Part shown: one piece after another, positions 1-11,439 of the stretch
How positions within the stretch are numbered: the first letter of the stretch is position 1
Layout: each line of letters starts with the position of its first letter
Assembly (NCBI GenBank): GCA_963682025.1
Contig: CAVMKG010000281.1
Location: 310,001 to 374,000 of the forward strand
DNA: 64,000 nt
From: Cordilura impudica
Taxonomy: Eukaryota > Arthropoda > Insecta > Diptera > Scathophagidae
Direction of reading: 5' to 3'
The notes under the pieces: generated by a model
Database searches by the model: none
Told to the model about the DNA's origin: nothing
What the model saw: the letters and a program-made list of their open reading frames with translations, nothing else
Position numbers and translations under genes: made by a program

Positions 1-2495
1 ATTGATGTTAAAATGAGTTTTTTATCGGTCGAAAAAATGTCGATATGGACAATATGCCCTGGATATGTTGGTATGGGAGTTTCGCGTAATTCTGGATTAT
101 TTGGGTGTCTCTCATATTTTCCTTTTTTACATATGGAACATAATTTTATAATTCTTTTTATTTTACCTGACATGCCAGGGAAATAATATTTTTCCAACAT
201 TTGCTTTTTATTTTCTCTATCATTTCGATGAGCCCTATTGTGTGTTTCTATTATCAGATTTTCTTGATCGTTCTCAGATGTTATATCTTCAACGGTCGAC
301 TGTGTAAAGCGGCATTTGTAATTTGCGAAATGATTGGGATAAAATAATTGGATTTTTCCCATTATCCATTCTGGAGTTTTTATTCCGTTAATGACAGACG
401 GATTCAGATATTTTCTTAGAATGTTCACTAGGATTTGTTCGTCGTATTGGGGTTCCTTAATAATGTGTCTATGTACTCCGGGAAATACAATTTGAAATTG
501 GTACGATGATGTGTTGTCCACATTTATAAATAACTGATTTTTGAAAACATTTATTGGAATTTCTACGCTATGTATTAAATGTTCTGACGAACTTTCTGCG
601 CTGTGTTCGGTGGGGGTCAAAGAGTTTATTTGAGCATTTATAGGATTTAATCCTATAGGGACTCTGGATAGAGCATCAGCAACTACATTTGTTCGTCCAG
701 GTTTATACTTCAACTCGTAGTTATACTCTTCCAAAATACATTTCCACCTTTTCATTTTTGAATTATTATTATTATTGCTGAGGGCGTATGTCAAGGGTTG
801 GTGATCCGTATAGATCACCACTTTTTTGGAACCATACAAATAATTTCTTAGAGAATTCAGTGCCCATATAATGGCTAACATCTCTCTTTCATTAGTTGCA
901 TAGTTCTCCTCTGTTTTGTTCAATGTTCTGGAAATAAATGCAATTGGTTTTTCTTCTTGACTTAACACTGCACCAATTGCAAAGTTGGAAGCGTCTGTAG
1001 TCAATTGAAAATCTTTTTCGAAATTGGGATATGATAACAAAACTTCACGTGAAGCCAATGCGTTTTTCAATTGATCAAATGCATTCTTGGATGAAGTATC
1101 CAATTCTATTTTCGTCTGACTTGATATAGATTTTGAAATTCGTCCGTCCGATCCTCTCAGAAGCGCCGTCAATGGTTTTGCAATATCTGCATAACCCCTA
1201 ATAAACCTTCTATAGTACCCGGAGAGTCCGAGAAATGACCGAAGTTCTTTTAGTGTTTTTGGATAGCAAAATTTCAAAATTGAATCGACTTTTTTGGGAT
1301 TTGTCATTATACCTTCCTTTGATACCACGAAGCCTAAAAATTCAACCTCATGTTTGAAAAATTCGCATTTGTCTAGTTGAACTTTCATATTAGCTAATTC
1401 TAGTGTCCTAAATATTGTTCCCAAGTGTTCCAGATGAGATTTCTCATCCTTACTGAAAATTATGATGTCGTCCACATATACGTAACATATCTTCCCAATA
1501 AATTCTCTCAAAATATCGTCGAGTGCTCTTTGAAATATTGATGGAGCATTTTTCAGCCCAAACGGTAACCTGGTATATTCATATTTTCCGTTGTTTACTG
1601 AAAAGGCTGTTTTTTCCCTATCCTCTTCTCTTAATGTTATCTGATGAAAGCCGCTCTTAAGATCTAACACTGTAAAGTATTGATTCCCACCTAAGTTGGA
1701 TAGAACGTCATTAATCTCTGGAATGGGGTACCTATCGGCCACCGTTACTGCGTTTAATCGTCTAAAATCGACAACTAATCTGTATTTTTTCTGTCCTGAA
1801 AAATCTTCTTTTTTGGGTACGACCCATATGGGTGAATTATATGGAGACCGTGATGGTCTTATAATGCCATCGCAAAGGAGACGATCGATTTCTTTTTCTA
1901 CAATATCTTTTAAGGCCATTGGGTAAGGGTAACTTCTAGCGTATATTGGTGAATTATTGACTGTGCGGATGTCACCAATTACTGTAGTGGTATATGTCAA
2001 TTTCTCATCAGGGTCTGCAAAAAGGCAACGATGTTGTTTTATGAGATTTTCTAATGACACCTTTTGGTGACTGGGTAGGTGTTGTATTCTTAATTCGAGG
2101 TTATTTACGTTTTGTGACAGACGTTGTTTAATAGGTATCTTTTTACCTCCTCTAATTGTGAAATAGTTTTCGGCTGTATGAATAACTGCTGAAATTTCTT
2201 TCAAACTGTCATTCCCTAAAATTCCATCAAACGAGATTAATCCAGGTAATAAGTAGAATTTGATTGGGGCGTTGTCAATTCCGAAAAGGTCTACTAATGT
2301 ATGTTGAGTAATTTGTATGTCGCCACCTACTGATTTCGCACCGAATATTTCTTTATTGTGTCTGGGGTTTTTTACTAACTCTGGTTTAATGTAGTTCTTA
2401 TTACTTCCTGTGTCTAATAAAAATGTCAATATTTGTCCGTCCCTCGTTCTTGTCTCAAAATAAGGTAACGAGGAACAATTTAGCCTAAAAAATTT
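1..2495 (-). CDS. pol: Pol polyprotein (protease-RT-RNase H-integrase), partial at the 3' end
   Basis: The frame continues from gag after a -1 shift and stays open to the window edge as far as I translated it. In order I see an aspartic protease with LLDTGSN, RT motifs including VVPKK, LVVDFRRLN, TVLDLKSGFHQI, RLPFGLKNAP and the catalytic YVDDI, then FLGLSGYYRRFI, an RNase H segment with TDASNFAIGAVLSQ and YTDHQPL, and an integrase zinc finger (H-x3-H then CSICKKGK) followed by the start of the core (HIDIF). It copies the element's RNA to DNA and inserts it. The 3' half of integrase is outside the window. There is no separate start codon, so Gag-Pol is expected as a fusion. Confidence 0.93.
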
Positions 2496-3883
2496 ACAGC
2501 AAGTTGGATATCGCTTGGTTGGTTCTCCTGGGTTTCATATGTTATAAATTCTTCTGGCAATTGTTCGAAATATTCTTCGGTGTATCCGTACGCTTCTTCT
2601 GGTTCCTCAATTTCATGTCCTCCGTATGAATAATTATTAGCCTCTTCTAAATTATTGTTCGGCCAATATTCGGTATTTAGATGAAAATTTCTTTGTATCT
2701 TGTTCATGGGAGCTTGAATTGAGTTTTCTGCTGGTCTCTTAAATGGCAGATTACGTTGGGGCGTTACTTGCATAGAACGGTCTATGTCCATTGGTTCTGG
2801 TTTTTGTGGATTGTTGTATTGGTTTTGCCGTTGTCCCTGATATTGATGACGTTCGAAACTTCTTTGTACATTCAATGGGATTTTCTGGTAATTATTTTGG
2901 TAATTTTGACCGTTGTAATATTGTCTATTTTGTAGATTCTGGTTGAATCCTGCCCCCTGATGAAACCTAAAATTTGGTAAGGTAGGTCTATTATTACCCA
3001 CTCCACCAATATGGGCTAATTCAGGGTAGAAGTTCGGTCTGTACTGAGGTAAAGTTTGTCTAAGGTTATCCTTGCGCGTTTCGCTTCTTGTTATGCGATT
3101 GTGCGCGTAGTCCCTTCTAAAAGACATATTATCTAGTTTTAGGCAAATGTGAAGAGCCTGCGGCAGGGACGTTGGTTCCCTTACACTTAATAATCTAGGT
3201 AGATCGCCATTGAGTCCCCGTACAAAGGTATCCAATGCCTTTTCCCTATACGTATTTGTCATAGTTCGGAGACTTCCCTCGTTTAATTCTAAGCAAGAAA
3301 CTTTGTCTAGGATTAAAGACAAGTGTTGGTACACACTTTGATAAAATTCAGATATTGATTTGCTTCCCTGACAAAGAGATGTCATTTGGTATTCTAGAGT
3401 GCCTATGTCACGTTTGTCTGAGTAGTGCATCATTAGGCACTTTCTTATCTTAATCCAATCTAATGGTGTTCGATAAGATTCTAAGGCAATATCGGCATCG
3501 CCGATGATTTTAGTACGAATTGTGTGCAATATTGCGTAATATCGCGCAGTTCCTTTCAAAGTTTGATAAAGTTCTAAGACCCTATCAACCGATTTTCTCC
3601 ATGAATTGAATTCTCCTGGTTTCCCTGAGAATTCCCGCAAGGACCTAACAACATCCGGAACTTTATCTAATTCCTCTAATTTTGTAGTTATGGTACCTAT
3701 TGGTTGATCTACTCCATCATCTGAAAAAATATCTTGAGAAGGGTTTATTGTTCCTCTTATTAACTCTCTAATCTGTTCCATTTGGACTTCATTCAATCCC
3801 GAAACAATATTAGCCGAAGGACTGCCCATGTTCAAGGACCGACTAAATTTTTCTGTCAATTCGTTCAAAGTATCGTCTGGCAT
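2480..3883 (-). CDS. gag: Gag capsid protein of the gypsy-type element, 467 aa
   Basis: An intact 467-residue frame lies directly upstream of pol and ends at the frameshift site. The N-terminal 250 residues are helix-rich (capsid-like, including a FSGKPGEFNSW segment near residue 85). The C-terminal part is rich in Asn, Gln, Arg and Tyr, with a PMDID motif around residue 363 typical of 17.6/297/gypsy-group Gag. There is no CCHC zinc knuckle, which is also usual in this group, so RNA binding is probably by the basic Q/N-rich tail. The ATG at 3883 is the first in frame, preceded by an A-rich stretch. Confidence 0.9.
   Translation of the reverse strand: MPDDTLNELTEKFSRSLNMGSPSANIVSGLNEVQMEQIRELIRGTINPSQDIFSDDGVDQPIGTITTKLEELDKVPDVVRSLREFSGKPGEFNSWRKSVDRVLELYQTLKGTARYYAILHTIRTKIIGDADIALESYRTPLDWIKIRKCLMMHYSDKRDIGTLEYQMTSLCQGSKSISEFYQSVYQHLSLILDKVSCLELNEGSLRTMTNTYREKALDTFVRGLNGDLPRLLSVREPTSLPQALHICLKLDNMSFRRDYAHNRITRSETRKDNLRQTLPQYRPNFYPELAHIGGVGNNRPTLPNFRFHQGAGFNQNLQNRQYYNGQNYQNNYQKIPLNVQRSFERHQYQGQRQNQYNNPQKPEPMDIDRSMQVTPQRNLPFKRPAENSIQAPMNKIQRNFHLNTEYWPNNNLEEANNYSYGGHEIEEPEEAYGYTEEYFEQLPEEFITYETQENQPSDIQLAVNFLG
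2489..2495 (-). promoter_or_regulatory. Putative -1 ribosomal frameshift heptamer (A AAT TTT)
   Basis: On the minus strand the gag frame reads ..gtA AAT TTT TTA GGC TAA. This places a canonical X XXY YYZ slippery heptamer three codons before the gag stop. Slipping back one base moves the ribosome into the open pol frame. The position and phase fit exactly. Frameshift use is inferred from this geometry and from the known biology of gypsy elements. Confidence 0.7.
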
Positions 3884-4530
3884 TTTTCTTTCTTTTTGTT
3901 CTTATAGAGAAATTTGGAATATGAATTTTCTTTTACACTGAATATTTAATTTTTTTAATGAGATTTACAAACGTTATTTTCTTTGATTCTGTCAACCACT
4001 ACTGAAATATTAATGTCAAATATAAAATTTTAAAATAATTACTTATTTTACAAAAAAATAAAATATTGTGTAATAAAAAAAAAGTTATAAATAAATGTCT
4101 TACATTATTAGCAGCATCGCAAGAATCAGGTAATTTACTGGAACTTGATGATGGGTGGACGTCTTGATAATTGAAGGGATGATGATTGTTGAATACTCCT
4201 TTCGATGTAATTATATTATTAGATGTAATTTGTTTCTTTTTTAGCTTTAAAATTTGAATAGTTTACTTCTTTGTCTTTCTTGTATTGGTTTATTTTTGAC
4301 TTGATCTTTGTATTAAATTTTAATTAGTTTTATTAAGTTCGAATTTTTTTTCTTTTATTTGCGACTGTCTAAATTATATTATTATTTTCAAATTAATTAA
4401 TTTTTTGCTATTTTTTATTTACAATAAGATTCTTACACTTTTTCTCTCAAATAGTTTCTTTAGTTTTACTAGGTTTTTTTTCTTGTATTGTTTCTTTAGT
4501 ATTAATTTAAACTTTTATTCACTTAGTTTT

Positions 4531-4960
4531 GCAAATGTCACTTTTGAGTCTAAAATATTAATTATTTTCTGGTTTAGATAACTTTATTCAGATTATTTAC
4601 TTGTTTTTATTTTAGTTGGAACTTTCATTCACTTGATTTTTGCAAAAGTCACTTTAAATCTTGATTATTTTATTATTTTTTTGTTCTTAAAATAAATTTT
4701 ATTCGGCTACAATTATTTTTACTTTAGTTTCACAAACATTTGGTCATTTTAGATATTGATTATTTTATTAGTTTTAATTCTTAAAATAAATTTTATTCAG
4801 TTACACTTATTTTTCTTTAGTTTCACAAACATTTATTGATTTTGGCAAATGTCCTTTTAAATCTTGATTATTTTATTAATTTTTATTCAGCTACAATTAT
4901 TTTTATTTTTATTCACTTAACTTTTCTAGTATTTATTTTCGCGAATGTCACTTTACGCGA
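4531..4960. repeat. About four diverged ~100-bp direct repeats in the retrotransposon leader
   Basis: Between gag and the primer-binding site the sequence repeats roughly every 100 bp. Each unit has a GCAAATGTCACTTT-like start, then TTGATTATTTTATTA, CTTAAAATAAATTTTATTC, and TTTAGTTTCACAAACATTT. Units begin near 4531, 4641, 4743 and 4844, with a partial one at 4941. The units differ by many substitutions. The leader from 3884 to 5062 holds no convincing reading frame. Such leader repeats may serve packaging or transcriptional control, but the sequence does not show that. Confidence 0.7.
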
Positions 4961-5062
4961 GCTTATCAGGCTTTGGCATAACGCACAATCCGTTTTATCC
5001 TTTTTAGGATTACTGAGGGGCCTGACAAGGCTTGACTCGAATTTTACCGTGAGGACCTTTCA

Positions 5063-5082
5063 GGGTCCCTGCTCGGGCGCCA
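5063..5082 (-). other. Primer-binding site, tRNA-Lys type
   Basis: The minus strand reads TGGCGCCCGAGCAGGGACCC immediately inside the LTR edge. It matches the complement of the 3' end of a Lys3-type tRNA (classic site TGGCGCCCGAACAGGGAC) with one difference in the first 18 bases. It fixes the inner boundary of the 5' LTR at 5083. Confidence 0.85.
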
Positions 5083-5427
5083 ATTAAGAAAACGTTATAT
5101 TTTTCTTTTAAAAAAATTATTGTTGTGTGTTTTGTTAGAACACACAACGTCTTTATTGTTTCACGATAAAATACAGAGTAAAGTTTAAACTTAAATTACC
5201 CTAATTAATAAGCGCAGGTTTTTGCTTACTTTCAAACTCACACCACCTTAATCGGCTTGCTCGTGTACGTCGCAGACGTTGTGTCAGCATGTGAACCAGC
5301 TGCGTTGCGGAATGTGTCTCAAATATCGCAGACGCGACGTCAGCTTTGTGAACGTGTGAATTTCTTTTTTATTTTGTTATTTTAAATGTTTCTCGTGTTA
5401 ACTTATATAACGTAATATACGAAAACT
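5083..5427 (-). repeat. 5' LTR of the gypsy-type element (outer edge tentative)
   Basis: The inner edge is fixed by the primer-binding site. The outer edge is placed where the minus strand begins AGTTTTCG, because LTRs of this group usually start with AGT; the other LTR is not in the window to confirm it. Inside are a TTATATAA box (5403-5410), an AATAAA poly(A) signal (complement of 5152-5157) and, just after it, a hairpin with arms GTGTGTT and AACACAC at about 5125-5146. The TATA-like box sits only about 20 bp from the proposed outer edge, so either that edge lies further right or the box is fortuitous. Confidence 0.65.
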
Positions 5428-5671
5428 TACCCTTATGTGCTTCTAGCGTTAAAATGATGCAAAATTCAGCAGTACTAGCAAAATATTTGAATTTTTTGAC
5501 TTAATCGTCATTTGTGGCGCCAAATTCAAAATTATAAAATCAAGCTATAAAATTGTCATAATCATCAAGTCATAAAATCGGTAAATTTTACTTCCCAACC
5601 CATAGTTTACTAGAACAATGAATTTTTTTAAATATGCCAAAATTCAAAGTTTGGCCTCGGCAAGGACTATG

Positions 5672-6588
5672 TTAGCGTTAATGAATTTATTAAAAAATTT
5701 AAGCATGGAAGGCCTGCTCATTTTTTTTATATTTAAGCGTCACATCGAAAAATTCGACTGCACTTACAAAATATTTCAATTTTTTTAATAAATTGTCTTT
5801 TAATAACTTGTGACCCCAAGGCCAAAAGGGATAATGGAGTCATATAATTTATTTTCGAAACCCTAAGTAATTAAGATAAGATACAACATTTTAAAGCTAT
5901 AAACTGAAAAATTTTTGACACAATGTATATAGAACGAGCACAGGAATTTACTTAGCACAGGAATTTACTTAGAAATTCACACATTTAATCTCCAGCATGT
6001 ATGTAATAAAACATTAAAGTGTCACATACGTTTTTTAAATTTTGTTGAAAAAAATTTTTTAAAACCTATAAAAGGAGTTTACAAAAATTTATCAAAAAAA
6101 TTTTCCATTTTTGGTCTCATTGCGCAATGGGACAAAAACGTGGTAATAAAACAATACTTCATGTCTAAGTGTTCATAGGTATAGAGGCAAAAAAAATGAT
6201 TGCTTTACTTAATTTCTTAAAGTTGAAAATATTTCCGTCAAGTTTCACGACCTAGTTTTTTCTTGGCACAAAAGTGGTTTGGGGCATTTGTTATTTCTTG
6301 GCGAGTTTTTTTTTTTTTTTATCGATTTTGAAAGTATATAGCTTCTGAAAGCGATGATTTAGTACATGGCGAAAAAATTAAAATATAAAACGAAATTTTC
6401 GTAAAATCTGAAAAAAGTCATATTTACTTGAAATTTTCAGTCGCGATGAGGCACCTCTAAATTTTTCTTGATTGACCCAAAACTTTGTATTTTTCAGTTT
6501 ATTTGCTATTCGCATATTTCTAGGGAGTGAGACTTTAACTTCGAAAACTTTTTTTTTCTCCTCCATATAATGAAGGGCCACCCTTGTG
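5672..6588 (+). repeat. Dispersed repeat A, copy 1
   Basis: About 0.8-0.9 kb of non-coding sequence shared with 10537-11325 (same strand) and 31226-32105 (opposite strand). Landmarks are GCACTTACAAAATATTT, CCAAAAGGG, AATTCACACA, AAAATTTTTTAAAAC, a TTTTGGTCTCATTGCGCAA segment, and GGGGCATTTGTTATTTCTTGG. It contains a perfect 18-bp local duplication (GCACAGGAATTTACTTA repeated near 5938-5972). No transposase frame was found, so it is probably a non-autonomous element. A weaker relative of its left part may precede it at about 5445-5520. Confidence 0.75.
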
Positions 6589-7135
6589 TATATACATATA
6601 TTTTTACGATAATATAGAAAACTCCTGTACTAAAACTTGAAATCACTTATTTCAAACTGAGGTATTATTTTTCTCCAGAAAAAACGATCAAGATGCAGCG
6701 TGCGGCTCTTTGCATGTAATCACATAAGGCAGGTCCTGAATTGAGCTAACTTTACTACTGGGGGAGAGGTATGGCAAAAACCTTAATAAACAGCTAATTT
6801 TTTATCTTTTTTTTTAAAGTCGTGACAATTTTTCGATTTTCGGTATTTTGGAAATATCCTAGTTAACAATCTGCCTGACGTGATTAGCAAAAAAATGTCG
6901 AACGCCGGTTTTCGACACGACATCTGGTTCTTATGAAAAACGCCACCCCGTTTGCCTTCTCATTTTTACGTACCCATTTTCATCGCTCTGGGAGGGGGGG
7001 GGGGGGATAAAAAAACCGAAACAAACAAATACAGAAAAATTTACAAAACTAAGTATAATTTCACTTAAATAAAAACCAAATTTGATGAAGTGAAAAACGA
7101 CTGAGCCACAGCACTTCCAAAAAACGTTATTTTTG
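6588..7135 (+). repeat. Dispersed repeat B, copy 1
   Basis: Matches 54420-54967 in the same orientation across about 550 bp. Shared landmarks include AATATAGAAAA, GGCAGGTCCTGA, TTTTGGAAATATCCTA, ATCTGGTTCT, and TTTGCCTTCTCATTTTTACG followed by TTTTCATCGCTCTGGGAGGGG. Here that last block ends in a run of 13 or more G, close to the only long G tract in this AT-rich window. It is non-coding and abuts repeat A, so A and B may be parts of one composite element. Confidence 0.75.
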
Positions 7136-7539
7136 TACGTTTGACCCGCAGGTCATACCCCTATTTCTCCTTTCCCAATGTTTCTTAGATTTTTTTTGTG
7201 TACTTGATAAGCTCATCAAAAAAAAAAGAAATCAATGAATGAAAATATCTGGCCAAATATAATATAAATAGAATAATAAGTATGCGGGCACGGAGGAGTG
7301 TGAAAATAGGCATTGTTATAGTTCATATGGAGGAGAAGCTGAGACTGATAAAATTTATGTTTGACCTATCTTAAAAATATATTAAATTAAATAAAATAAA
7401 ATATTTATAATTATTTGTTACACCCTGTTAATGCGAATGATTTAAATTATACATCACACGCCCTGTGTTGAATTGCGAATTGCTAAAATTGATTAGCATA
7501 CCTTTTCACTCATTTAGATATTCATAAGTATTCTATATA

Positions 7540-7736
7540 TCTATAATATTAATAGGCTAGGCGATTTCTTGTGATCGATGTTTTGTTCTACCGTTTTATC
7601 CCTATTTTGACCAAACGTATATTATTTGAAAGGTATTTCTTTTTAGCCGTTTTGCAGAATTACAGATTTTTAAATTGTTTATAATATCATAATTGTTATT
7701 AATATCACTCGAATTTCGAGCGCTGGAATCTGCTAG
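7540..7736 (+). mobile_element. Helitron family H copy 1, internally deleted
   Basis: Begins TCTATAATATTAATAGGC and ends with the hairpin CTCGAATTTCGAG plus TGGAATCTGCTAG, the 5' TC and 3' hairpin-CTAG signature of canonical Helitrons. It lies between A-T bases with no target duplication expected. Only about 197 bp remain compared with about 375 bp in other copies, so the middle is deleted. A separate fragment of the family's interior lies just upstream at about 7460-7515. Confidence 0.85.
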
Positions 7737-10140
7737 TATAGATTTAAAAAAAATATTGAAAGAAAAAAATTGAATGAAAAGATAATATTTCCTAGAACTT
7801 GCAATGTTTGCAATGATTTAAAATGTTTAAATAAAGAAGAGAGAAAAGAGAAAATTTACGATCCAATGTTTTTGTATTGACCGTGCAAGTCGTCAAAAAT
7901 TTATTTGGTTAAAAGTTTCCATTATATTGTCACTTAGCGTTTATGATTTCTTCTTCTCTACCACACACTATTAAAAACATCGATTCTTCAGATTTGGATC
8001 TTTCGCTTTTAAAAAAATTTGATTCTGATATTTGGCAATTATTTTTTTAATTAATTCTATAATGAGTTTTTTAAAAGCCTCAAAAGTCTTTTATGGTTCA
8101 TAAATTAATAAATTTTTTATATTTGCAGTTGAATGCTGAATTTTCATTTGCAAACTGATTTAAAATATATATTGAAGTTTTCCCTTTCTAAAAATTAAAA
8201 GTTCGATTTTTCGAAAAGTAACCACAAATGGTTTAATGATCTACTTTAAATTTGAATTCATTATTTAACAAGCAAAATAAAAAAATTTCACATATCAGAC
8301 TGTGTGTCGTATAAGTGATATAGCAGCCTTTAAATTATTTAACACTCATACGCGCCAATTACCATACATTGTGCGTAGTAGAAACAACCAAAAAAGCAAA
8401 AAGCTCTATTTGTTATACCACAATTAGTATTTTTGTTTTAACCATAATACTTCTATACTTTGCACTTAAACTTAAACAAGTTGTATTTATTCATCCTTAC
8501 ATTAATCTTGTTAAATACTCTCCTCTTATATCTGCTAATTACATACAATTCAGCAAAATATTTCTGTAAACTTCTAAATAGTCTATTCAGCTAAAAGTAT
8601 ATCAACATACAAAACAACAACAAACAAAATTTAAAGAGATTATTTAATTTACGCTAATTATTCATGAATGTCTAATTATGAGTTTTGAAACAAATCATCA
8701 TGTAAATGATCCTCAAAACACATTGTCATATACCATACCGTTAAATTGTATATAAGTAAAGTTAACACAAGTGTAGTTACGTAAATAAGTATATTTTTTT
8801 TAACTAACACAATCGTTCCTTAGTAGGAATTTACATTTTTTTTAAATTGAGCGAATTGTTTTTATCAACTGACTTGTCAGTTATTTCTACAATCTGTTAG
8901 AATTTAAACAAATTTAAAATTTATTAAATAACTACAAGATCTTAAATTTTAAAAATAATATCCATGTGCGAATTGAATATATTGAAATCTTTAATTTTTT
9001 AAAGGTTTAAATATAAATTTTCCATTGACATTTTTTGCGGCAGTCTCAGATACGTTTCCAACAAATTTTTCAGTTTAAGTATTTTTGAAAATTTCCAATT
9101 CAAAATTTATAAAAGTCGCCCTAATGTTCATACCAACTTCAATTGGCACAAGCCTGTAGTTATTTTAATTGAGTTTATGTGTAAAAATATAGTGTTAATA
9201 TAAACCGAACATGATAACGTGCGTGAGCATTTCTATTTTTGCATATTGATGAGTACTCTTGTAATTTATTTTTATTTATGTATTAAAAAAAAAAAAATAC
9301 AAATAGCAGAATAAATATAAATCTGTAAAAATAAATTGATAAACGTACCATACCCAGATATGTGTGGGCAGTTGTGGGTCATAAACAAAAGCTTAGCTAA
9401 TTTTGCTAAAAAAAAAAAAAATTGTTTCACCCTGAATATATTTACTTAAATCCGATACTGTATACAATAGCTCTATACAGTCATTTTCTATTTATTGCAG
9501 CAATTTCGTTGCCATTTTTTCTGATTTTTTGTTGTATTTATTTTATAGAAAAGATTTCAATTTAAGCCAGCCACGATAACAAAATAAACTAATAATAATA
9601 AAGCAGATACTATTTACAAAGTTTAACTCCAACTGAGTTACAAATATATTTACATGGCGTTAGTCGTTGGTTGTTGCTAAATTTCGTTTATTGTTAATCC
9701 CGGTCAGTAGATGCCATAAATACAAATAACGAAAAATCTGCGAAAGAAATCAACAACAATAATATCATAAACAGAGTTGCCTAGATAGAGAATTAATTCG
9801 CTTAAAAAAAAATTCCTTTACGCCAAAAGTCATAACAAATCATAATAATGTCCTCAAAATAGCATATTAAACCTATTAAACATCGAGACCAAATGTCATA
9901 TTAGAGGAAATTCTTCGCATTTAAATTATTTAGACCTGCTGAGACCGTACCTGAAGATCTGCATGATAATAATATACGGATATAATTTTTGGAAATTTTA
10001 TTTACAAAAAGAACTGAAAATATATTTAATTGGGCGAAGTTCTCATATACTGCTTTAACTTAATTTTTTAATAATTTAAGATATAAACGAGAACCTGACA
10101 AAGAGAACACAACAAATTTGGAAACAAACTTTTTTAATTT
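7737..10140. other. AT-rich spacer without recognisable gene
   Basis: About 2.4 kb of AT-rich DNA with homopolymer runs (for example near 9285 and 9408). I see no conserved coding motifs, RNA gene or clear repeat boundary. A 66-residue frame at 8369-8569 has a hydrophobic stretch but no supporting context and is not called as a gene. Confidence 0.5.
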
Positions 10141-10480
10141 CTAAACATAATCTCTTTTTAGTTCAATACATTTTTCCCAGCTATATTCAATAGTTTCGAT
10201 ACCCTGATTATATTAAGAACTATCTAGCTCTTTAAAATGCCAGTCAACCGCAGACTCCACTTCTTTATTGTTGGCGAGTCTTTACCCACCGAACCATTTT
10301 TCAAGTTTAGAAATAGCAAATAATCCGAGGAGGCAAAATCTGGCGAATAAGATGAAATCTGAGGCAGTACGAACTCTAATGAATCTGCGAACTGATGATT
10401 TCCATAAAGTGCTAACAAATAATGAAGAAGAAAAGCAGTAGTAGAATCGTACAAGAAACAACATCCTTCTTGTACAAATA
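10141..10480 (-). pseudogene. Mariner transposase C-terminal relic (irritans/DD34D-like)
   Basis: On the minus strand the reading frame gives the mariner signature YSPDFASSDYLLF followed by LNLKNG, then in another frame GIETIEYSWEKCIELKRDYV and a stop at 10141. This is the normal C-terminal ending of irritans-type mariner transposases (typical form KCIELKGDYVE). The Asp of SSDYLLF corresponds to the third catalytic residue. A short upstream stretch resembles the HDNA region, but its second catalytic Asp is not securely readable. Frames are broken and the N-terminal two thirds are missing, so it is a dead relic. Confidence 0.8.
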
Positions 10481-10536
10481 GAAAAACTTATTTTCGGTAA
10501 TCCTTATTCAAAAATATCATAAAATATCTTAATGGG

Positions 10537-11325
10537 TTAGCGTTTATCCAAAATTTTGGGAGCGGAAGACCTACACATTTGGCTATAATATTTTAAGTTA
10601 TACTTCTAATAATTCAACAGCACTTACAAAATATTTGATTTTTTGAATAAATTGTCTTTTATTAGCTTGGGGTCAGATGTGACCCTACGTCCAAAAGGGT
10701 TAATAGGGTCATAATTTTTTTTTACAAAACCCTAGGCTATTAGATAAAATATAACATTGAAAAGTACAAAAGTGATTAATTTTTTATACAAAGTATTCAA
10801 TAAAATCTCATGTTTCTCGAAATTCGCAAAAAAAAAAATTCTTGTAAAAAAATTCTGGCACAGGCATTTGTTTAAAAATTCACACAGTTTATCCCTGACA
10901 TGTATTTAATAAAACTTTAGAGTGCCAAATCCAATTTTTTAAATTTTGTTTAAGAAAATTTTTTAAAACTTGAAAAAGGAGATTTAAACATTTTATGAAA
11001 AATATTTCCCATTTCGGTCTCGTTGTGCAATAGGTTAACAACGCAGTAGTAAAACGGTACTTCACGTGTGAGTACTTATAGGTACAGACACAGTACTTAG
11101 TCAATTTGTTAAAGTTGAAAAAATGTGCATCAAATTTCATAACATAGATTTTTTTGGCACAAAAATGGAGTGGGGCATTTGTCACTTCTTGGTGAGGCAA
11201 TATACGATTCTGAAAAGATAATTTATTACTGATATCGATTCATTTAACAACTTGTCGAAAAAATTAATCCGTAGAACGAAATTTTCGTAAAATCTCTTTT
11301 TCCCATATAAACACACTAGATATTT
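10537..11325 (+). repeat. Dispersed repeat A, copy 2
   Basis: Colinear with 5672-6450 for nearly 0.8 kb: GCACTTACAAAATATTTGA, CCAAAAGGGTTAATAGGGTC, CACAGGCATTTGTTTA, TTTCGGTCTCGTTGTGCAA and GGGGCATTTGTCACTTCTTGG in the same order. It does not carry the right-hand portion or repeat B. Small open frames in it are shadows of the repeat. Confidence 0.75.
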
Positions 11326-11439
11326 TCAATCGATTTCTGGCACAGATTTTTAAAGCTTTGAAAACAGTTTCGGTATAAAACTACTTTCTAGATAATTCGG
11401 TCTCATCTCATTTGCCTTTGACAATCGCCCAAATTTCAG

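Larger units (their letters stand above)
1..5427 (-). mobile_element. Ty3/gypsy LTR retrotransposon, 17.6/297-like group, cut by window edge
   Basis: Read on the minus strand the order is LTR (5427-5083), Lys-type primer-binding site, a 1.2-kb leader, gag, and a pol frame entered by a -1 shift with protease, reverse transcriptase, RNase H and the start of integrase. This is the standard gypsy order. The 3' part of pol, any env and the 3' LTR lie outside the window to the left. I saw no stop in the pol frame I read, and gag is intact, so the copy may be young. The RT and integrase wording is closest to the 17.6/297/opus group of fly elements, but that is recognition, not a search. Confidence 0.93.

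Noticed and set aside
1696..1926. 76-codon plus-strand frame
   Set aside because: Shadow of the pol reading frame on the minus strand.
8369..8569. 66-codon frame with a hydrophobic segment as a possible small membrane protein
   Set aside because: Base composition equals the flanks, no start context, splice signals or homology wording; short hydrophobic frames are expected by chance in T-rich DNA.
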